Part shown: one piece after another, positions 41,218 to 50,600 of the stretch
How positions within the stretch are numbered: the stretch's first letter is position 1
How the letters are laid out: each line of letters starts with the position of its first letter
From: UBA1858 sp965262455
Lineage (GTDB): Bacteria > Pseudomonadota > Gammaproteobacteria > UBA4575
Length of the DNA stretch: 64,000 nt
NCBI GenBank assembly: GCA_965262455.1
Contig: CBDHFH010000008.1
Location: forward strand, 372,001 to 436,000
Direction: 5' to 3'
Program-made: the position numbers and the translations under genes
Notes under the pieces: model-generated
Database searches by the model: none
Seen by the model: the letters and a program-made list of their open reading frames with translations, nothing else
Told to the model about the DNA's origin: nothing

Positions 41218-41914
41218 ATTCTTTTAGTTGCTTTTTATTTATTACATTGCGGTGTAATAGGCTGGCAGACAATGCTCCGCTGATGCCTAAATCTTCAAGT
41301 GTATCTATATCTTCAATGTTTCTAATGCCACCACCATAGTAAAGTTTTGCAGACTTTGTAGATGCTTGTATTTGATTAATCGCCTCCAGGTTTGGGCCTG
41401 TATTGCTGCCTACATGGTCTATCGATAAGACAATAATGTCATTAACTTGCGAGCAAATAGATAACTCAATATTTTTTGGCCCTAGGATTGAGCCATGTTT
41501 GAAATCAATGGAGAGTAATGGATTAAATTGTATAAGGGATTGTATTGATGAATTCAGATCATCATTTGATTGAAATGATTCAGTCCCAATAACTGGACGC
41601 GCGTTATTTGCCTTTAGCATCATGTCAGGCCAATATTTAGACATTGCGCCTAAATCAATCCAAAATTCGATACTTTGGTAAGTCGCGCAAAGTTTTGACC
41701 AAAGGGTAGGATCTAAACGTTGCTTTTCTATGCAATCTAAATCTGCAATATAGATTGTCTTGAAGCTGGCTAACGTTAAAATACTATCGACCACATGGTA
41801 TAAATCTGATGATGAGCACAACGGCGTTGTGACTGCTTTATATTGATCGCGTTGTCCCTTTTTTGCCAGTACGACGTGGCTTTCTTGATAATCAATAACG
41901 GGAATAATTTTCAT
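41207..41914 (-). CDS. HisA-like TIM-barrel protein of the C1 cluster
   Basis: Protein of 235 residues related to phosphoribosylformimino-AICAR-ribotide isomerase (HisA). It keeps the N-terminal catalytic-type aspartate (MKIIPVIDYQESHVVLAKKG), YIADLDCIE, a second-half aspartate (LLSIDFKHG) and the phosphate loop LYYGGGIRNIEDI. There are no other his genes nearby, and HisA-like genes are known in H4MPT clusters, so a sugar-phosphate isomerisation or condensation step of cofactor synthesis is plausible. It overlaps the previous gene by 11 bases at the 3' end and is only 2 bases from the divergent ATP-grasp gene at its start. Confidence 0.8.
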   Translation of the reverse strand: MKIIPVIDYQESHVVLAKKGQRDQYKAVTTPLCSSSDLYHVVDSILTLASFKTIYIADLDCIEKQRLDPTLWSKLCATYQSIEFWIDLGAMSKYWPDMMLKANNARPVIGTESFQSNDDLNSSIQSLIQFNPLLSIDFKHGSILGPKNIELSICSQVNDIIVLSIDHVGSNTGPNLEAINQIQASTKSAKLYYGGGIRNIEDIDTLEDLGISGALSASLLHRNVINKKQLKEFTS

Positions 41915-41916
41915 TA

Positions 41917-42891
41917 ATGCGCTTATTTGTCACTGAATTTATAACTGGCGGTGGAATTGCCAATGATCCATTACCCGAGACTTTAAAACAAGAAGGGCAG
42001 TTAATGTTGCAAGCAGTATTGGCAGACTGCAGTAAAATTCAGGATATAGAATTAGTGACTACTAGGGATGCTAGAATTGCTATAGACATTGAGTATGTAG
42101 AAATACATGTGGTTGAAAATGCGATTGATTATTTACAACAGCTGACATTAATTGCCAGCCAATGTGATGCCACATGGGTGATTGCTCCTGAAAGTGAAGG
42201 TGTGTTGGACTCTATTGTTTCTCATCTGACAAAACAAAAAGTCACTCTGATAAATTGTGATGTTGAGAGTATACGCATATCTGGGGATAAACTTGCTTGT
42301 GCTGCATATCTTGCTGACCATGGAATACAAACAATCCCGGTTCTTTCTGAGCAACAGGCGCATACATTGCAGGCGCCAGTAATAATCAAAGACCGGTATG
42401 GGGCAGGGTGTGAGGGTTTAGCACGATTTGATACAGGTATTGATGCGCTGCAATGCATTGATGATTATTCCCAGTGGGTTGTACAGCCATACCTGGAAGG
42501 CAAACATTTGAGTGTTTCAACTTTGTTTTCTAAGCACAAAGCTATAATTATTGCCCTAAATGAACAAGAGCTTAACTTTGAAAATAACACGCCTAAATTA
42601 TTAGCATGTAAAGTTAACGCAATATCATTGAATCATGAAGTCGCGACACTCATCGATCAAATCAATGATGCATTACCCGGGTTAAAAGGTTATGTTGGTA
42701 TTGATCTTGTTCAGGTGGATAATATTTTCTATGTGGTAGATATTAACCCTCGTTTGACTTCTTCTTATGTGGGTTTGAGTGACGTAATAGAAAACAACCC
42801 GGCAGAATTATGTATAAACAGTGTGTTGGATAATAATTTCTCTGGTCACATCAAACGCAATGACAAGGTTGTTGAGGTGCGGCTTGCCTGA
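41917..42891 (+). CDS. ATP-grasp ligase, MfnD-like (OrfY type)
   Basis: ATP-grasp protein of 324 residues. The start MRLFVTEFITGGGIANDPLPETLKQEG with EGQLMLQAVLAD resembles tyramine-glutamate ligase MfnD of methanogens, which builds the methanofuran side chain. The core shows PVIIKDRYGAGCEGL (ATP loop) and the metal-binding VDNIFYVVDINPRLTSSY. Methylofuran of methylotrophs contains a tyrosine and polyglutamate chain, so a tyrosine/glutamate ligase role is a reasoned guess. It leads an operon with overlapping genes and overlaps the next gene by 8 bases. Confidence 0.83.
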   Translation: MRLFVTEFITGGGIANDPLPETLKQEGQLMLQAVLADCSKIQDIELVTTRDARIAIDIEYVEIHVVENAIDYLQQLTLIASQCDATWVIAPESEGVLDSIVSHLTKQKVTLINCDVESIRISGDKLACAAYLADHGIQTIPVLSEQQAHTLQAPVIIKDRYGAGCEGLARFDTGIDALQCIDDYSQWVVQPYLEGKHLSVSTLFSKHKAIIIALNEQELNFENNTPKLLACKVNAISLNHEVATLIDQINDALPGLKGYVGIDLVQVDNIFYVVDINPRLTSSYVGLSDVIENNPAELCINSVLDNNFSGHIKRNDKVVEVRLA

Positions 42892-43921
42892 TTTGTACAA
42901 TATAAATGCTGGCTGGGATATTGGTGGAGCACATGTCAAATTAGCGTTTGTTGATGAAGCAAAATTAAATGTTCATCAGTGGGATTGCCCGCTATGGAAG
43001 GGCATCAATGAATTAGAAAGTGTGCTTCAAATGGCAATAACTCTTTTACCTGATTCGATCGCCAGACATCATGTGACCATGACAGGTGAGTTAGTAGATA
43101 TTTTTTCTTCTCACCATGAAGGTGTCGACGCGATTATAAATACATTTATTGATATTATTGGTTCACAAGTAAATAGCTGGTTTTATTCGTCTGAAGGACT
43201 GCTTACTTGCGAACATGCAATAAATAATTCAACAGAAGTTGCTTCAGCCAATTGGATTGCTAGTGCGCATGCAGTAAGTGAACAAGCAGATAATACGGTT
43301 TTTATTGATATGGGAAGTACGACCACTGACATTCTTCATATTGATGATAAAGGTTTAGTGCTCAATGGTATGACGGATTATGAGAGATTAATAACTGGTG
43401 AATTAGTTTATACGGGGGTTGTACGAAGCTGTGTAAATACGATATGTCAAAAGATTCCCTATAGAAATAATATGGTGCCGTTGATGGCTGAATTTTTCTC
43501 TTCTGCCGCAGATGTGTATCGAATATTAGGATGGTTGCCTAATCATGCAGATTATGGAATGACTATGGATGGTGGAGCAAAAGATAGAATTTCTAGTATG
43601 CGCCGACTTGCTCGTATGATAGGCAAAGACTATGACAGTCAAGATGACCAGGAATGGAAAAAAGTAGGTGAATATATAGCCGAACAGCAGCTACTCATGG
43701 TAGAAAAAAATGTTTCACCACTTTTGCAAATCAATCAACAAATTAAAACGATTATAGGAGCAGGGGTAGGACGCTTTTTAATAAAGAAACTTGCTGAGCG
43801 ATTGCATTTAAATTATGTAGACTTTTCACAATGTATCATTCCACCAACAATCACTTATGATGATAGAGCGTCGGAATGTGCTCCTGCAGTGGCACTGGTT
43901 TTTATGGATGCTGTGAAGTAA
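42884..43921 (+). CDS. Hydantoinase/oxoprolinase-family protein, MfnF-like
   Basis: ASKHA-fold protein of about 345 residues, in the family annotated as H4MPT-linked C1 pathway protein and homologous to methanogen MfnF, which joins the furan diphosphate to gamma-glutamyltyramine. It shows the first nucleotide motif NAGWDIGGAHVKLAFVDE and the second VFIDMGSTTTDILHID. The frame is open from GTG 42821, but a TGAGG ribosome site 6 bases before TTG 42884 and the position of the conserved domain favour TTG 42884. It overlaps the upstream stop and is 7 bases from pabB. Role in methylofuran synthesis is inferred. Confidence 0.85.
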   Translation: MPDLYNINAGWDIGGAHVKLAFVDEAKLNVHQWDCPLWKGINELESVLQMAITLLPDSIARHHVTMTGELVDIFSSHHEGVDAIINTFIDIIGSQVNSWFYSSEGLLTCEHAINNSTEVASANWIASAHAVSEQADNTVFIDMGSTTTDILHIDDKGLVLNGMTDYERLITGELVYTGVVRSCVNTICQKIPYRNNMVPLMAEFFSSAADVYRILGWLPNHADYGMTMDGGAKDRISSMRRLARMIGKDYDSQDDQEWKKVGEYIAEQQLLMVEKNVSPLLQINQQIKTIIGAGVGRFLIKKLAERLHLNYVDFSQCIIPPTITYDDRASECAPAVALVFMDAVK

Positions 43922-43928
43922 CAAGCGC

Positions 43929-45299
43929 ATGTCATATACTTACTATCAAGTCCCATATATAGAAAATGTGGCGCAAATTTTTTCTCAATTTGCCTCTTTT
44001 CCGTGGGCGATCTTTTTAGATAGTGGTCGTCCTTATAGCCAGCAGGGACGCTATGAGATTTTTTCTGCCTTTCCTAAAAAAACTTTTCTCACTCTAGGTA
44101 AAAACACGACAGTGGCATCAGGAGGGAATGAGCAAGTTGTTCCCGATGATCCATTTGAATTACTACAAGCTGAGTTATCTTTGTATCCTGAACAAGCAAG
44201 TGAACTTCCATTCGCAGGAGGCGCTTTAGGATTTTTTTCTTATGACCTTGGTAGAAGAATAGAAAAAATGCCCAACATTGCTATTGATGATGCCAGAATG
44301 CCTGATATGGCTGTCGGTATTTATCATTGGGCATATGTGGCTGACCATATCGAAAAGAAAGCTGTCCTAGTTGGAGATTTATCTGAACCACGTGTCAGAC
44401 TTTATTGGGGTGACATTATTAATTGGGTGTCAGAGCCTGCAATATCTGAGTCAGAGAGTTCATATTCAGCAGTATCAGATATTCAATCGAATATGACGCG
44501 TGATGACTATGCTGAAAAATTTTCATCTGTTAAAAATTACATTGGTTCTGGCGATTGTTATCAAGTCAACTTGGCGCAGCGATTCAGTGTGAAGGTAAAA
44601 GGTGATCCTTGGCAGGGTTACATGCAACTGCGTGAGATTAATCCTTCGCCCTTTGCGTGTTATTTTAATGTGCCTAACTGCAATGTGTTAAGTGTCTCGC
44701 CTGAACGTTTTTTGAGTGTCAATGATAATGTAGTTCAAACAAAACCAATTAAAGGAACGCGTCCACGATCAAAAGATAAAATTAAAGACGAAGAACTCAA
44801 GCAAGAGCTTAATACAAGCATTAAGGATCGTGCGGAAAATGTCATGATTGTAGATTTGCTAAGAAATGATTTGAGCAAATGTTGTGAGATTAACAGCGTG
44901 AATGTGAGTAAATTATTTCATATAGAATCGTTTCCTACGGTGCACCATTTAGTGAGTACGATTGAAGGAACATTACCAATAACAATATCGCCCATCGAGT
45001 TATTGCGTGAATCATTTCCAGGGGGATCAATTACCGGCGCGCCTAAAATACGCGCAATGGAAATTATCGAGGAGCTAGAGCCGCATCGTCGTGGACTTTA
45101 TTGTGGGTCTGTAGGCTATATAGGCTTTAATAAGAAAATGGATACAAACATTGCAATTAGAACAATTATACAAAAAGATGATGTTGCTTATTTCTATGCG
45201 GGCGGTGGTTTGGTTTGGGACTCAGACATGAGTGAGGAATATCAAGAAACTTTCGATAAAGCGGCTGCAATGTTTAAGTTCTTTAAACAAACACCATGA
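43929..45299 (+). CDS. pabB: Aminodeoxychorismate synthase component I
   Basis: Chorismate-utilising enzyme making 4-amino-4-deoxychorismate on the way to pABA. It has the C-terminal synthase core with GSGDCYQVNLAQRF, the lysine-containing motif PIKGTRPR that separates PabB from anthranilate synthase (PIAGT), DRAENVMIVDLLRNDLS, and FPGGSITGAPKIRAME. The length of 456 residues fits stand-alone PabB. Its pABA would feed both FolP and RFAP synthase, and its place inside the cofactor operon suggests dedication to H4MPT. It overlaps the next gene by 4 bases (ATGA). Confidence 0.93.
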   Translation: MSYTYYQVPYIENVAQIFSQFASFPWAIFLDSGRPYSQQGRYEIFSAFPKKTFLTLGKNTTVASGGNEQVVPDDPFELLQAELSLYPEQASELPFAGGALGFFSYDLGRRIEKMPNIAIDDARMPDMAVGIYHWAYVADHIEKKAVLVGDLSEPRVRLYWGDIINWVSEPAISESESSYSAVSDIQSNMTRDDYAEKFSSVKNYIGSGDCYQVNLAQRFSVKVKGDPWQGYMQLREINPSPFACYFNVPNCNVLSVSPERFLSVNDNVVQTKPIKGTRPRSKDKIKDEELKQELNTSIKDRAENVMIVDLLRNDLSKCCEINSVNVSKLFHIESFPTVHHLVSTIEGTLPITISPIELLRESFPGGSITGAPKIRAMEIIEELEPHRRGLYCGSVGYIGFNKKMDTNIAIRTIIQKDDVAYFYAGGGLVWDSDMSEEYQETFDKAAAMFKFFKQTP

Positions 45300-45880
45300 T
45301 TATAGTAAAGCTTGGTGGCAGTTTGTATTCAAATGCTCTATTGAAGACTTGGGTCGATGGATTAGCTTCAATCAAAAAGCAACAAATAATAATTGTTCCA
45401 GGCGGAGGTCCGTTTGCTAACCAAGTGCGTGTTGCATGTAGAGATTGGAATATAAACGATCAGTTTGGACATGAAATGGCGTTATTAGGCATGCAGCAGT
45501 TTGCTTATCTGATAGCAAGCCTGAATGAAAACATTCAAACACTAGATACGTTAGATTCGTTAGATTCACAATTGAGCAATTTTAAGTGTAACACCTTAGT
45601 TTGGATGCCATTTAATGATGTAAATAAAAAGTGTGCTTATCCTAAAAACTGGCAAGTCACATCTGATTCGATTGCATTATGGCTGGCAAGTCAACTTTCT
45701 GCCAAGGTCTTGTATTTGATAAAATCTGCTGAAATAAATAATCAAACGCTAGAACAATTAATTGCATCTGACATTGTTGATGATTACTTTCCTGTAGTAA
45801 GAAAATGCTTCGATGGTGAAGTTGAAATTTACCATGCCAACGCATTCAACCAATTCGTGCACGAAGTGAATAATGAGTAG
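45296..45880 (+). CDS. Amino-acid-kinase-fold protein, MfnE-like
   Basis: Short member (194 residues) of the aspartate/glutamate/uridylate kinase fold. The nucleotide-binding start MIIVKLGGSLYSNALL is followed by IIIVPGGGPFANQVR, then TSDSIALWLASQLSAKVLYLIKSAE. It resembles MfnE, which phosphorylates the aminomethylfuran phosphate in methanofuran synthesis, and sits beside MfnD- and MfnF-like genes. The ATGA overlap with pabB and the 8-base overlap with the next gene show coupled translation. The substrate assignment is by context. Confidence 0.82.
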   Translation: MIIVKLGGSLYSNALLKTWVDGLASIKKQQIIIVPGGGPFANQVRVACRDWNINDQFGHEMALLGMQQFAYLIASLNENIQTLDTLDSLDSQLSNFKCNTLVWMPFNDVNKKCAYPKNWQVTSDSIALWLASQLSAKVLYLIKSAEINNQTLEQLIASDIVDDYFPVVRKCFDGEVEIYHANAFNQFVHEVNNE

Positions 45881-46859
45881 CACTGAAGATCCTCATCCAT
45901 TTGAAAAACTTAAGCCTGATTTCATTCTTGATGCCATCGAGAGAGTAGGTTTTGAATGTGATGGTCGGGTGACCGCACTGAATAGTTATGAAAATCGCGT
46001 GTATCAAATTGGTATAGAAAATGACGAACCGATTATTGCTAAATTCTATCGCCCAGCGCGTTGGAGTGATGATCAAATTCAAGAAGAACATGATTATTGT
46101 TATGAATTAGTTGAAGCGGAATTGCCAGTTGTTGCGCCTATTAAAAACGAACATGGCTTAAGTTTATTTGAATGTGATGGCTTTCGATTTTCCCTTTATC
46201 CAAGAAAGGGAGGGCGTGCACCTGAATTAGACAATATGGATAATTTGTTTGTGTTGGGTAGATTCCTGGGGAGAATCCATATGATAGGCGCATCAAAATC
46301 GTTCCAGCATCGACCCGAGATCAATAGTAAAACATATGGGCACGATAGTGTGGCTTTTATTAAACAGTATTTTATACCGGAAGAATTACTCGACAGTTAC
46401 ACTAGGATTACAGATCAATTGCTAGATAAGATTGATTTAATTCTTGATAACACCAAAGATATATCATTAATAAGAGTTCATGGTGATTGTCATATTGGCA
46501 ATATGCTATGGCGTGATGACTTACCTCATTTTATTGACTTTGATGATTCGAGAATGGCGCCTGCGGTACAGGATATTTGGATGTTATTGTCAGGTGATCA
46601 GCGTGAACAGCAAATTCAACTTTCTGAAATAACGGAAGGCTATAACGAATTTGCTGTGTTCAATATGCAAGAATTACAACTTATAGAGTCTCTTAGAACA
46701 TTACGCATGCTTCATTTTTCGGCATGGTTAGCAAGACGCTGGGATGATCCAGCTTTTCCGCTAGGCTTTCCCTGGTTTAATACTCGAAAATATTGGGAGG
46801 AGTTGGTTATTGATCTAAATGCTCAATTAAATATGCTAAATAAAGATAAATTGTACTAA
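45873..46859 (+). CDS. srkA: Stress response kinase A-type protein (SrkA/YihE)
   Basis: Cytoplasmic kinase of the choline/aminoglycoside phosphotransferase fold, 328 residues. The catalytic motif is VHGDCHIGNMLWRDD and the metal motif FIDFDDSRMAPAVQDIWMLL. The N-terminal segment VTALNSYENRVYQIGIEND is typical of SrkA. In E. coli it stands before dsbA and protects from stress-induced death. Here its start overlaps the MfnE-like gene by 8 bases, placing it in a cofactor operon, which is unusual. It ends 15 bases before the convergent pilE gene. Confidence 0.92.
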   Translation: MSSTEDPHPFEKLKPDFILDAIERVGFECDGRVTALNSYENRVYQIGIENDEPIIAKFYRPARWSDDQIQEEHDYCYELVEAELPVVAPIKNEHGLSLFECDGFRFSLYPRKGGRAPELDNMDNLFVLGRFLGRIHMIGASKSFQHRPEINSKTYGHDSVAFIKQYFIPEELLDSYTRITDQLLDKIDLILDNTKDISLIRVHGDCHIGNMLWRDDLPHFIDFDDSRMAPAVQDIWMLLSGDQREQQIQLSEITEGYNEFAVFNMQELQLIESLRTLRMLHFSAWLARRWDDPAFPLGFPWFNTRKYWEELVIDLNAQLNMLNKDKLY

Positions 46860-46874
46860 GACAAATGGACATAA

Positions 46875-47315
46875 CTACCAGCAATAATCAACTGGTTTGC
46901 TACCAGTAATGGTTACTACTCCAGATTGATCGTATGTGTATGTTCCACAGTTATTATCATTCGCATCTGGTGTCGCTGTGATTGTGTATTGTTGAGATCT
47001 AGACGCAGCCGTGCAAGCCGCTGTAGGGATACATGCAATGGCTATATTATAGTGACCACCATCACTAGTAATAGTTGCGTTATTGGTTAAGTCATTTGCA
47101 TTTCCATAATAGCCAAAATTTGAATAGTATCTTTCTTGCAGTGAGGCAATTTCCATGACTGCATTTTTAGCGTCAGCACGACGACCTTTTTGCACTTGCT
47201 CGTTATATGCGGGTAGACCGAAGCTAGCAAGTATGGCTATTATAGCAATTACTATAAGCAGCTCAGTTAAAGTGAATCCATTTTGTTTATGTACTTTCAT
47301 ATGGTATTTACTCAT
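46875..47315 (-). CDS. pilE: Type IV pilin PilE (minor pilin)
   Basis: Type IV prepilin of 146 residues. The leader ends in KQNG before the mature FTLTELLIVIAIIAIL, with Glu5 present, so it should be cut and methylated by PilD. ADAKNAVMEIASLQERYYSNFGYYG is the PilE-specific helix-loop pattern. A likely disulfide joins the cysteine in NNCGTY and the last residues (DYCW). ATG 47300 is an alternative start giving an 8-residue leader. It is the last gene of the minor pilin operon, as in Pseudomonas. Confidence 0.93.
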   Translation of the reverse strand: MSKYHMKVHKQNGFTLTELLIVIAIIAILASFGLPAYNEQVQKGRRADAKNAVMEIASLQERYYSNFGYYGNANDLTNNATITSDGGHYNIAIACIPTAACTAASRSQQYTITATPDANDNNCGTYTYDQSGVVTITGSKPVDYCW

Positions 47316-47319
47316 AGTT

Positions 47320-47661
47320 CTAATTGATGCCGCGCGCTAGATCAGTACCCGACTTGCTAGATAGAGATTTAGGTAATTCCCAAACTGACAAAATATTATT
47401 ACCAGATAATACACAGCCTATTAACATTCCTTCTTTCAAGTCACTGACTGATGAATTAAATGAATTTAATCTATGTACGCTAAAATTGTTCAAGTTGAAC
47501 TCTCTATCAGAGATGATTATTGTATTTCCAGATATCTCTTCAATCATACCTGTCCACGCAAATGCACTTGGATAATGATTTGGTAAATTAGTGGCAATCG
47601 ATATACTCGAAAATGATGACAGTACTATGATTAGTATTGATTTAGCTAATAATTTAATCAT
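47320..47661 (-). CDS. Small exported protein in the PilY2 position
   Basis: Protein of 113 residues with a signal peptide ending near residue 23 (SISIA-TN). The mature part has a beta-rich pattern (GMIEEISGNTIIISDREFNLNNFSVHRL and LKEGMLIGCVLSGNN), as in a small OB-like or SH3-like domain. It overlaps pilY1 by 4 bases and lies directly before pilE, which is where pilY2 is found in Pseudomonas aeruginosa. Similarity to PilY2 is by position and size; I cannot confirm homology by eye. Confidence 0.7.
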   Translation of the reverse strand: MIKLLAKSILIIVLSSFSSISIATNLPNHYPSAFAWTGMIEEISGNTIIISDREFNLNNFSVHRLNSFNSSVSDLKEGMLIGCVLSGNNILSVWELPKSLSSKSGTDLARGIN

Positions 47662-50600
47662 TCGAATAACTCCTTCCAGGCAAGACGCCCTTTAGATTGG
47701 AAGTTTAATTGTTGGATATCTTCGGCTGATAATCCAGATAATGCACCACCAATTGCACCACTACTTCCAGTACCAGTGATGTAAAGTTTTCCACTGCCAC
47801 CTAAAAAGCCGAGTCCCGCAGGTAAACCATTATTAAATTTGAGGCCGGCAACATAGGTATTGGATATTTGATCATTTCCGTCGAATACTCCATCTGAGTT
47901 GAGGTCAAATCCGCCCTGGGAAGGTTCGCCGCCATTTTCAGCATCAAGTATCATGATCCAGCCCGAACCGCCACCGTCATCACATTTTTGAGATGATGGC
48001 ACACTTGTCGCAATGAATACTTGTTCTAGCCTAACAACTGGGTCAATTAGAATTCTTTCACCTGTGTCTGGCAAATCAAAGTACCACCCTAGATCTCCAT
48101 TACTTGGATTATTTACGTCGTAGTTGACTGTGTTATTTGTCATGACGCGTTGGGTTGAAGTTGAAAATGATTCTAATGTTTGTTCAACAAGGTTAGACAC
48201 AGTGATGTCGCTGACACCCGCATCCCAAATACCATATATTGACTGTTGATTTGTTGATGTAGGATCTGCATCAGTTAGGTACTGACCCGTGCCTAATATA
48301 ATTAATATATTAGGGTCGTTAGCTAGCGTCGAACTTTCAGTTCGAGTAACTGCTGTCTTGACCGTGATGGGTTGACTTGTTTGCGCAGTGAATAAAGGTT
48401 TGCTTGTGGAGCCTGATTTATAGGCTGAATCCCAGTTGTTTGAATTTGTATCTGATAGATCAAATGCCCACAGGTTTCCATCAATTCCACTGCCATACAC
48501 TCGATCAATGACTTGATCACCATTTATATCAAGCACCGTAATTTGTCCGATACCGCTTTTATTTGCGACACTACCAACGCCAGTGTCTATAATCTTATAA
48601 TCAGCTGTATCCCATGTGCCGTCGATACCTTCTTCAATATACAATATTATTAATGCGGCTTTACCGTTATCACTGTTGTAACCATTACCAAAAATCACAG
48701 CCCATTTGCCATTATTTAAAAGTGCAATTCTTGGTTCGCTATAAGAATAGCCCATATATGCACTATTGCTATCGGAGAATTCCCAAAGTACTGTGCTTTG
48801 CGCGCCTGCCACACTGTTTGGAAATGATTCATCTGTGATGTTTAATGCGAATACTCCTCGACCACCTGCGCCATAACCACCTGCAAGTATTGTTTCCCAA
48901 CTTGCTGAGCCAAATCCACCAGTGGAAGTGTTTATAAATACATCATTCGAGGCCAAATTAACATCCACATAATATTTATGTGTATAGTTTGGATCAGATA
49001 AATAATGTAATCCCGTTGTAGCACTGCTGCTATCATAAAGTTCAGCAGGTACGTAAGTCATTATTTCTTGGCCGCTTAATGATGAATCAAATGCATGCAC
49101 CATGCCATCGTTGGCGCCAACGTAGACTATTCCTCGTCGATTTTTTTGTGCTTCAACAAAATCTGAATAACGTTTGGTGCTCGATCCAAATGGATCTAAA
49201 TCAGGATAACTAGCATTAGGTTTGCCAACAAATACCGGGCCTGAATGGACAATGTCTCCAAGAATAGAATCTCTTTGTCTGAAGTCATATGCAGTACTGC
49301 TTGCTTCATGTGTACGGTCGCCCAGAAAATAGCTTAGTCGTGCCTGGCCGTCTGTGATACTTCCAAGACTTCCATCGGGCGCCGTTCTGAAATCATTTTG
49401 TTGCGCAGTAGATAGATTTGCCCAGGCAAGCGTTGTGCCTGAATTTGTTGAATCGTTTAAAGTATAAGTTACACGGTTGGTATAATTATAGCTACCTGAA
49501 TCTAAATAATCACTAACACGCCAGGCTTCTGCAGGATTAATTGTACCATCTGAATTAAAGTTGAATGCGACAATGTCGCCAGACCAATTCTCGCTATTAA
49601 ATTGTGTTAGGTATAGCTGTGTATCTGCTCTTAATTCGTTAGAGTTGAAAGTCACAGCAGTAGATGTACCTATTCTGTCTTCAATAGAAGCAAGTGCATT
49701 CTCAAGTGATGAAATCAATGTAGCAGGATCTCTGGCACTTAAAAATTCACCGCGACCATTCCACGCGGCATGACGCATATCATCTATACGTTCAGCATCT
49801 TCAGTGTCAGTAGGATCGGGCCAGGTAAATGGATCAGTTGTGTTAGGTGGATTGGCTGTAAGTGTGCCATTAACTCCAAATGCGACAGTGTAGGTAGTTA
49901 AGTGTTGAGCCTCATTTTCATCGACATTTTCAAGTGGTTTAACTTCATCAGCAATACCTGTTGCTAAATCTGTTTCGTAATAATACATAGCAATATCTGC
50001 TAACGTATTGCTTACTGAATCAGCATAAGAGCCTCCATCCCACATAGAATTACTTGTACCGCCATCAGTATTTCCTACACTTGTTATTGAATCTGAATTC
50101 CAGAATCCATCAGAAAAAACAACTGCGAAATTTTGTTGACATTCCCCGCCATTACCTGAATTTAAAATGGGACTTGAATTACTGAATCCTAGGCCCGAGT
50201 GATCAGAGTCACTGCCGGCTTTGTCAAAGTAGCGTCCTGTATTCAACAATAATGTTCTTAAGGGTGTGCCATTAGCTGAGTCAATACGACTAACAGCATC
50301 AAGTAAATCATCTTTATTTGAAGTGACAGACATATCATCCACAGCAGTGCCCACACCGCTTCCATCTAAACTTTGATCCCATAATGTCGCTAAACCCATG
50401 CGTTGATTAGAATTGTTTATCAATTCAGTCATTGCACGTTTGGCAACATATTCACGTTTTCTGTAATATGTATACCAATTAGCATAGTTTCTTTGAGAAT
50501 TTGGATAGCCTGTGTCTCCAGGATTTAATGTCGCGGGTAAGGAATTTACTGCTACTGCGTCAGAGGTAGTATTACTTGCCAAATCTCCGCACTCATCCGT

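Noticed and set aside
41207..41914. True HisA of histidine biosynthesis
   Set aside because: There are no other his genes around it, it sits in the C1 cofactor cluster, and similar HisA-like genes occur in H4MPT clusters.
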